Shown here: one piece after another, positions 43,391-46,530 of the stretch
How positions within the stretch are numbered: the stretch's first letter is position 1
Layout: each line of letters starts with the position of its first letter
Assembly: GCA_026712905.1 (NCBI GenBank)
Contig: JAPOPM010000142.1
Coordinates: forward strand, 1 to 46,530
Direction of reading: 5' to 3'
Origin: Deltaproteobacteria bacterium
GTDB taxonomy: Bacteria > Desulfobacterota > Binatia > UBA9968 > JAJDTQ01
Length of the DNA: 46,530 nt
Translations under genes and position numbers: made by a program
Notes under the pieces: generated by a model
The model's database searches: none
The model's input: only the letters and a program-made list of their open reading frames with translations
Told to the model about the DNA's origin: nothing

Positions 43391-45382
43391 CTACCGTCCG
43401 TCGGCCCGCGCTTGGTCCCAGGCGTGGCATAGGCGTGCGAAGTTCTCCGCCATGCGTGTCACCGCTTCCTGATCATCCATACGGTCCGCCAGCCATGCGC
43501 GCGCTACCTTTCCGAATATCGTACGCCCGACGGCAAATCCTTTCACCATTTCGTGCCTGGCCGCCGCCCGGAAGCTTGTCTGCAATTCCTCGAACGGCGC
43601 GTCCAGTCCCAGCACTACGATGCCGCGGCAGTGCGGGTCGTGGGCTTCGATGGCGGCGCACGCCCGTTGCCAGGCGGTGTCCGACACCATGGGCTCCAGC
43701 TTCCACCAGTCGGGGAAGACCCCGATCGTGTAGAACCGCTCGATGACGGCGGCCGTGGTGGATTCGTCCACGGGTCCGAACTTCGACGGGATGATCTCCA
43801 TCAGGAAGTCCAGGGCGTTGGTCCGGGCAGCCTCGGCCAACCGTTTGACCGTGGCCTCCTGGTCGGCGCGCAGTCCCTCCGGGTCGTCCGGGCGGTAGAG
43901 GCAGAGCGCCTTCACCACGTGCTCGGCGGGCCATTCCGCCAGCGCCGAGCCGAAGTCGTCGCCGATCTCCAGCCTGAGCGGACGAGACCCGGGCCGTTCC
44001 ACCGGGCGTCCGATCCACAGCCCGGTGCCCGCCGCCGCGTATAGCGCGTCGCGGCCCAACCGGCCGTCGCACAGGATCCCGTAGCCGTCGCGCCCGTCCG
44101 CGACCCGGAGCGCCGCCTCCAGGCACAGGCGCTTGAATGCGCCGATGCGCTCCGTCCCGGCGCCGCCTTGCCCAGGCGTGGCGCCGATGGTGTGCGGCGT
44201 GGAACCGCCGTGTTCGGTCCCGGCGTCACCGTGCTCCGCTCCGGCGTTGTATTCCCGCGCCATGTCTTCAAACTGCGAACGGTGATCGAAGGCGAACACG
44301 TGCATGACGGGCCAGACCCTGGAGCGGTTGGTGGCCCAGTGCACCTGTTCCAGGCGTGCGTCGTGGCGCACCGCCGGGGTCGACGGCCCGTGCTCCAGGA
44401 AGTCGCGCAGCTCCACCTCGCTGGGATACGCCGGGGTGCAGCCGTGGCGCGATACCGCCAGCGCGCCGCAGGCGTTGGCGATGCGCAGGGTCCCGGCCCA
44501 GTCCTCGCCGGTGAGCCAGCCCTTGAGGAGCCCGGCCATGAAGCCGTCGCCCGCGCCGAGCACGTTGAACACCTCCACCGCGAACGCTTCGCCGCTCACC
44601 CCGTCGTCGAGGCTCGGGGGGATCGGTCCCTCGAAGGCGGTGGCGCCCCCGGCCCCGCGCTTGCATACCAGCGTCGCCTCCGACACCTCGCGCACCCGGG
44701 CCAGCGCGGCCACGGTGTCGGGCGCGCCGCCGGCGATGTGGAACTCCTCTTCGGTGCCCACGATGACGTCGAACCGCCCCAGGGTGCTCTGCAGCTTGGC
44801 GGTGACGGCGGTCGACTCGATGAAACGGTTCTCGCCGTCGCCGTGCCCGGACAGGCCCCACAGGTTGGGCCGGTAGTCGAGGTCGAGGACGGTCTTGGCC
44901 CCGGACGCCCGCGCCAGGTCCAGCGCCCGCAGGGTGGCGGCCTCGGTGCGGGGATGGGACAGGTGGGTGCCGGAAGCGAGCACGCAGCGTGCCTCGGCGA
45001 TGAAGTCCGGGTCGATGTCGTCGGGCGACAGCGCCATGTCGGCGCAGTTCTCGCGGTAGAAGATCAGCGGAAAGCGTTCCTGGTCGCGGATGCCCAGCAG
45101 CACCAGGGCGGTGAGGCGCTCCGGGTCGGTGATGACCCCGCGTACGTCCACGCCCTCCGCGCGCAACTGCTCGCGGATGAACCGGCCCATGTGCTCGTCG
45201 CCCACCCGGGTGATGACCGCGGACCGCAACCCCAGCCGCGCGGCGCCGGCGGCGGTGTTGGTGGGCGAGCCGCCGATGTACTTGCGGAACGAGCGCATGT
45301 CCTCCAGGCGCCCGCCCACCTGAGCGCCGTAGAGGTCCACCGACGACCGCCCGATGGCGATGACGTCCAGTGTCCGGCTCAC
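43391..45382 (-). CDS. iolC: 5-dehydro-2-deoxygluconokinase fused to DUF2090 aldolase (IolC-DUF2090)
   Basis: 663 residues. Residues about 1-330 are a PfkB-family kinase: DVIAIGRSSVDLYGAQ, RKYIGGSPTNTAAGAARLG, and the anion-hole/catalytic NVLGAGDGFMAGLLKGW. It phosphorylates 5-dehydro-2-deoxygluconate. Residues about 345-663 form DUF2090, thought to act as the following aldolase (VFAFDHRSQFEDMAREYN; EIIPSKFGP; WWKLEPM). Cleavage would give dihydroxyacetone phosphate and malonate semialdehyde. Between AREYN and FKRLC there is an unusual low-complexity insert of about 35 residues rich in Gly, Thr, His and Glu (GAEHGDAGTEHGG). The gene directly follows a degraded ABC-transporter remnant. Confidence 0.92.
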   Translation of the reverse strand: MSRTLDVIAIGRSSVDLYGAQVGGRLEDMRSFRKYIGGSPTNTAAGAARLGLRSAVITRVGDEHMGRFIREQLRAEGVDVRGVITDPERLTALVLLGIRDQERFPLIFYRENCADMALSPDDIDPDFIAEARCVLASGTHLSHPRTEAATLRALDLARASGAKTVLDLDYRPNLWGLSGHGDGENRFIESTAVTAKLQSTLGRFDVIVGTEEEFHIAGGAPDTVAALARVREVSEATLVCKRGAGGATAFEGPIPPSLDDGVSGEAFAVEVFNVLGAGDGFMAGLLKGWLTGEDWAGTLRIANACGALAVSRHGCTPAYPSEVELRDFLEHGPSTPAVRHDARLEQVHWATNRSRVWPVMHVFAFDHRSQFEDMAREYNAGAEHGDAGTEHGGSTPHTIGATPGQGGAGTERIGAFKRLCLEAALRVADGRDGYGILCDGRLGRDALYAAAGTGLWIGRPVERPGSRPLRLEIGDDFGSALAEWPAEHVVKALCLYRPDDPEGLRADQEATVKRLAEAARTNALDFLMEIIPSKFGPVDESTTAAVIERFYTIGVFPDWWKLEPMVSDTAWQRACAAIEAHDPHCRGIVVLGLDAPFEELQTSFRAAARHEMVKGFAVGRTIFGKVARAWLADRMDDQEAVTRMAENFARLCHAWDQARADGR

Positions 45383-45395
45383 GCGCTGGTCCGTT

Positions 45396-45677
45396 TCATA
45401 CGGTGCCTCCCAGCCAGCCCTCGAGTTGCGCCAGTTCCTGACCGCCAGCCATCACGTCCTGAGGCTCGTCGGCCTGGATCTCCCCGCGCATGGCTGTGCC
45501 CACGGTGGTGCCCCGGTTCAGCACCGTGTAGCGGTCGCCCACCGCCATGGCGTGACGCACGTTGTGGGTGATGAACACCACGCCGATGCCGGCCTTGCGC
45601 ACGCGGTCGATGGTGGCCGGCACGTTGGAGGTCTGGAGCACTCCCAGCGCCGACGTGGGCTCGTCCAGGATCAGCCC
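45396..45677 (-). pseudogene. Remnant of a sugar ABC transporter ATPase (C-terminal part)
   Basis: The fragment starts at the Walker-B region GLILDEPTSALGV and continues through VPATIDRVRKAGIGVVFITH to the C-terminus (94 codons). The Walker A and signature motifs are absent. The form matches the ATPase of carbohydrate importers of the Rbs/Frc type, which often accompany iol genes. It is joined directly to a fragment of the permease, in another frame. Confidence 0.75.
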
Positions 45678-45860
45678 ACTGCACCGAGACGATGGCGATG
45701 GCGGCGAACCCGATCATCGACCCTACCGACAGGTCGAACTCGCCGGAGATCATCAGCAGACACGCGCCCCCGGCGATGATGGCGAGGCGGGGTTGGTGAT
45801 GTAGTGGTTGACGCACAGAAACTTCTTGACGCCCGCCTTCTTGCCCTGCTTTTTCGGACA
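45678..45860 (-). pseudogene. Remnant of a sugar ABC transporter permease (N-terminal part)
   Basis: Two frames together give GVKKFLCVNHYITNP followed by RLAIIAGGACLLMISGEFDL and SVGSMIG, the Rbs-type permease signature, so one base appears lost near 45791. The reading stops at about 45678, where the ATPase fragment begins. What remains is far shorter than a permease (about 330 residues). Together with the ATPase remnant it marks a large internal deletion of a transporter operon. Confidence 0.75.
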
Positions 45861-46028
45861 CCGAATATAGACGGAATCATCGTCATTGAAAATAGAAAAA
45901 TCGACCCCGGCCCCTCCGACAGCGGTTACCACGCAACCGCGCGGCACCGAAATTGCTTTCTCGTAGAGCCGTCCGTGGGCTCGATCCGACGGGCTTGACC
46001 CGCGAGCACCTTTCGAGGAACTACCCGA

Positions 46029-46530
46029 TGCCGAGTCGTGTTCTGCTGATAGATGATCATTCACCTTCGAGGACCCTTCTGGCGCGTGTCCTGAACGAAG
46101 AGGGGTTCACGATCGTCGGCCAAGGGTCGAGTGGCGAGTCCTCGCTGTCCTTGGTTCGGCGAACGAAGCCCGACGTGGTTTTCCTGGCCGTGGGCCTCGT
46201 CGAGATGGACGGTATCCGTGCGGCTCGAAGAATCATGGACCAGAGCCCCGTCCCCATCGTCCTGGTCACCAACGACTACGAACGCGAGACCGTTGAGCGG
46301 GCAATAGCGGCGGGGATAGCGGCTTATCTCATCAAACCCTTGCGGCGGGAGGAACTCCGTCCGTGCATCGAGTTGGCGGTGTCGCGCCACGGGGAGATCC
46401 GTGCCCTGAAGCGGCAGAACGAAGATCTGAAGCACGCCATGGAGGTGCGCAAGGACATCGAACGGGCCAAGGGAATCCTGATGAAGAGCCGGGGACTTTC
46501 CGAGGCAGACGCCTTCGCCCTGCTTCAGAA
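46029..46530 (+). CDS. ANTAR-domain response regulator, phospho-acceptor replaced by Ala (partial, runs off window)
   Basis: At least 167 residues, cut by the window end. GAGGAA at 46015-46020 supports the ATG. The receiver begins SRVLLIDDHSPSR (acidic pair D9/D10). T81 (LVTND) and K103 (LIKPL) are conserved, but at residue 54 the usual phospho-acceptor Asp reads Ala in DVVFLAVGL. A coiled-coil linker (ALKRQNEDLKHAMEVRKDIE) leads into the ANTAR domain (RAKGILMKSRGLSEADAFAL). ANTAR proteins bind RNA hairpins to relieve transcription termination. It is read away from the remnant ABC genes. Confidence 0.9.

Overview
The window is a GC-rich (mid-60s % by eye) bacterial chromosome segment. Protein-level resemblance suggests a Gram-negative, deltaproteobacterial or Tectomicrobia-like lineage, probably environmental. 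The presence of trmFO argues against gamma- and betaproteobacteria. I cannot place it more precisely without a search. GTG and TTG starts and 4-base stop/start overlaps are common.

Region 1 (1-22.5 kb, nearly all + strand) is mostly core genome. It starts with the tail of an ImmA/IrrE-type protein. Next come an orphan pair of peptide-ABC ATPases (dppD/dppF-like) and greA. A six-gene membrane/MoxR/von Willebrand A (vWA) cluster follows (3.2-13.7 kb) and ends in an unusual 1,464-residue protein with three vWA MIDAS motifs. After it come era, an AIPR-family anti-phage gene wedged between era and der, then der, dprA, a small membrane/coiled-coil protein, trmFO and an orphan Fbp/Pot-type ABC ATPase. 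A convergent HAD hydrolase and a tRNA-Thr(CGT) close this part.

Region 2 (22.7-33.6 kb) is mixed. On the minus strand are an SDR oxidoreductase, an isochorismatase-family amidohydrolase, thiS-thiG-thiE and a fumarylacetoacetate-hydrolase-family gene with a good promoter. On the plus strand are holA, two membrane-anchored proteins of unknown function, and a coxS-coxM-coxG-like operon. That operon has a clear promoter and terminator but no molybdopterin large subunit. A mandelate-racemase/muconate-lactonizing-family enzyme follows.

Region 3 (33.6-45.9 kb, minus strand) begins with an McrBC-type restriction pair whose mcrB C-terminus looks shifted and shortened. A racemase-family protein lacking the usual cysteines comes next. 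Then there is a nearly complete myo-inositol catabolic cluster: iolC fused to a DUF2090 aldolase, iolD, iolE, iolB, iolG. At its 5' end lie crushed remnants of a sugar ABC transporter. The window ends inside a plus-strand ANTAR response regulator whose phospho-acceptor position is Ala.

The most interesting structural feature is a family of short terminal-inverted-repeat elements (TIR CAGGCTGTGTCAAAAC) in four intergenic gaps at 24.4, 33.7, 39.9 and 43.2 kb. Each contains inverted arms built on the palindrome ATTCCCGC-NNNN-GCGGGAAT. In three of the four loci an element sits in the loop of another such palindrome and the 4-base loop is duplicated (GGAA, TTGC, TTTC/TTCC). This points to a MITE-like element that targets the palindrome it carries, producing nested copies. 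No transposase is present in the window.
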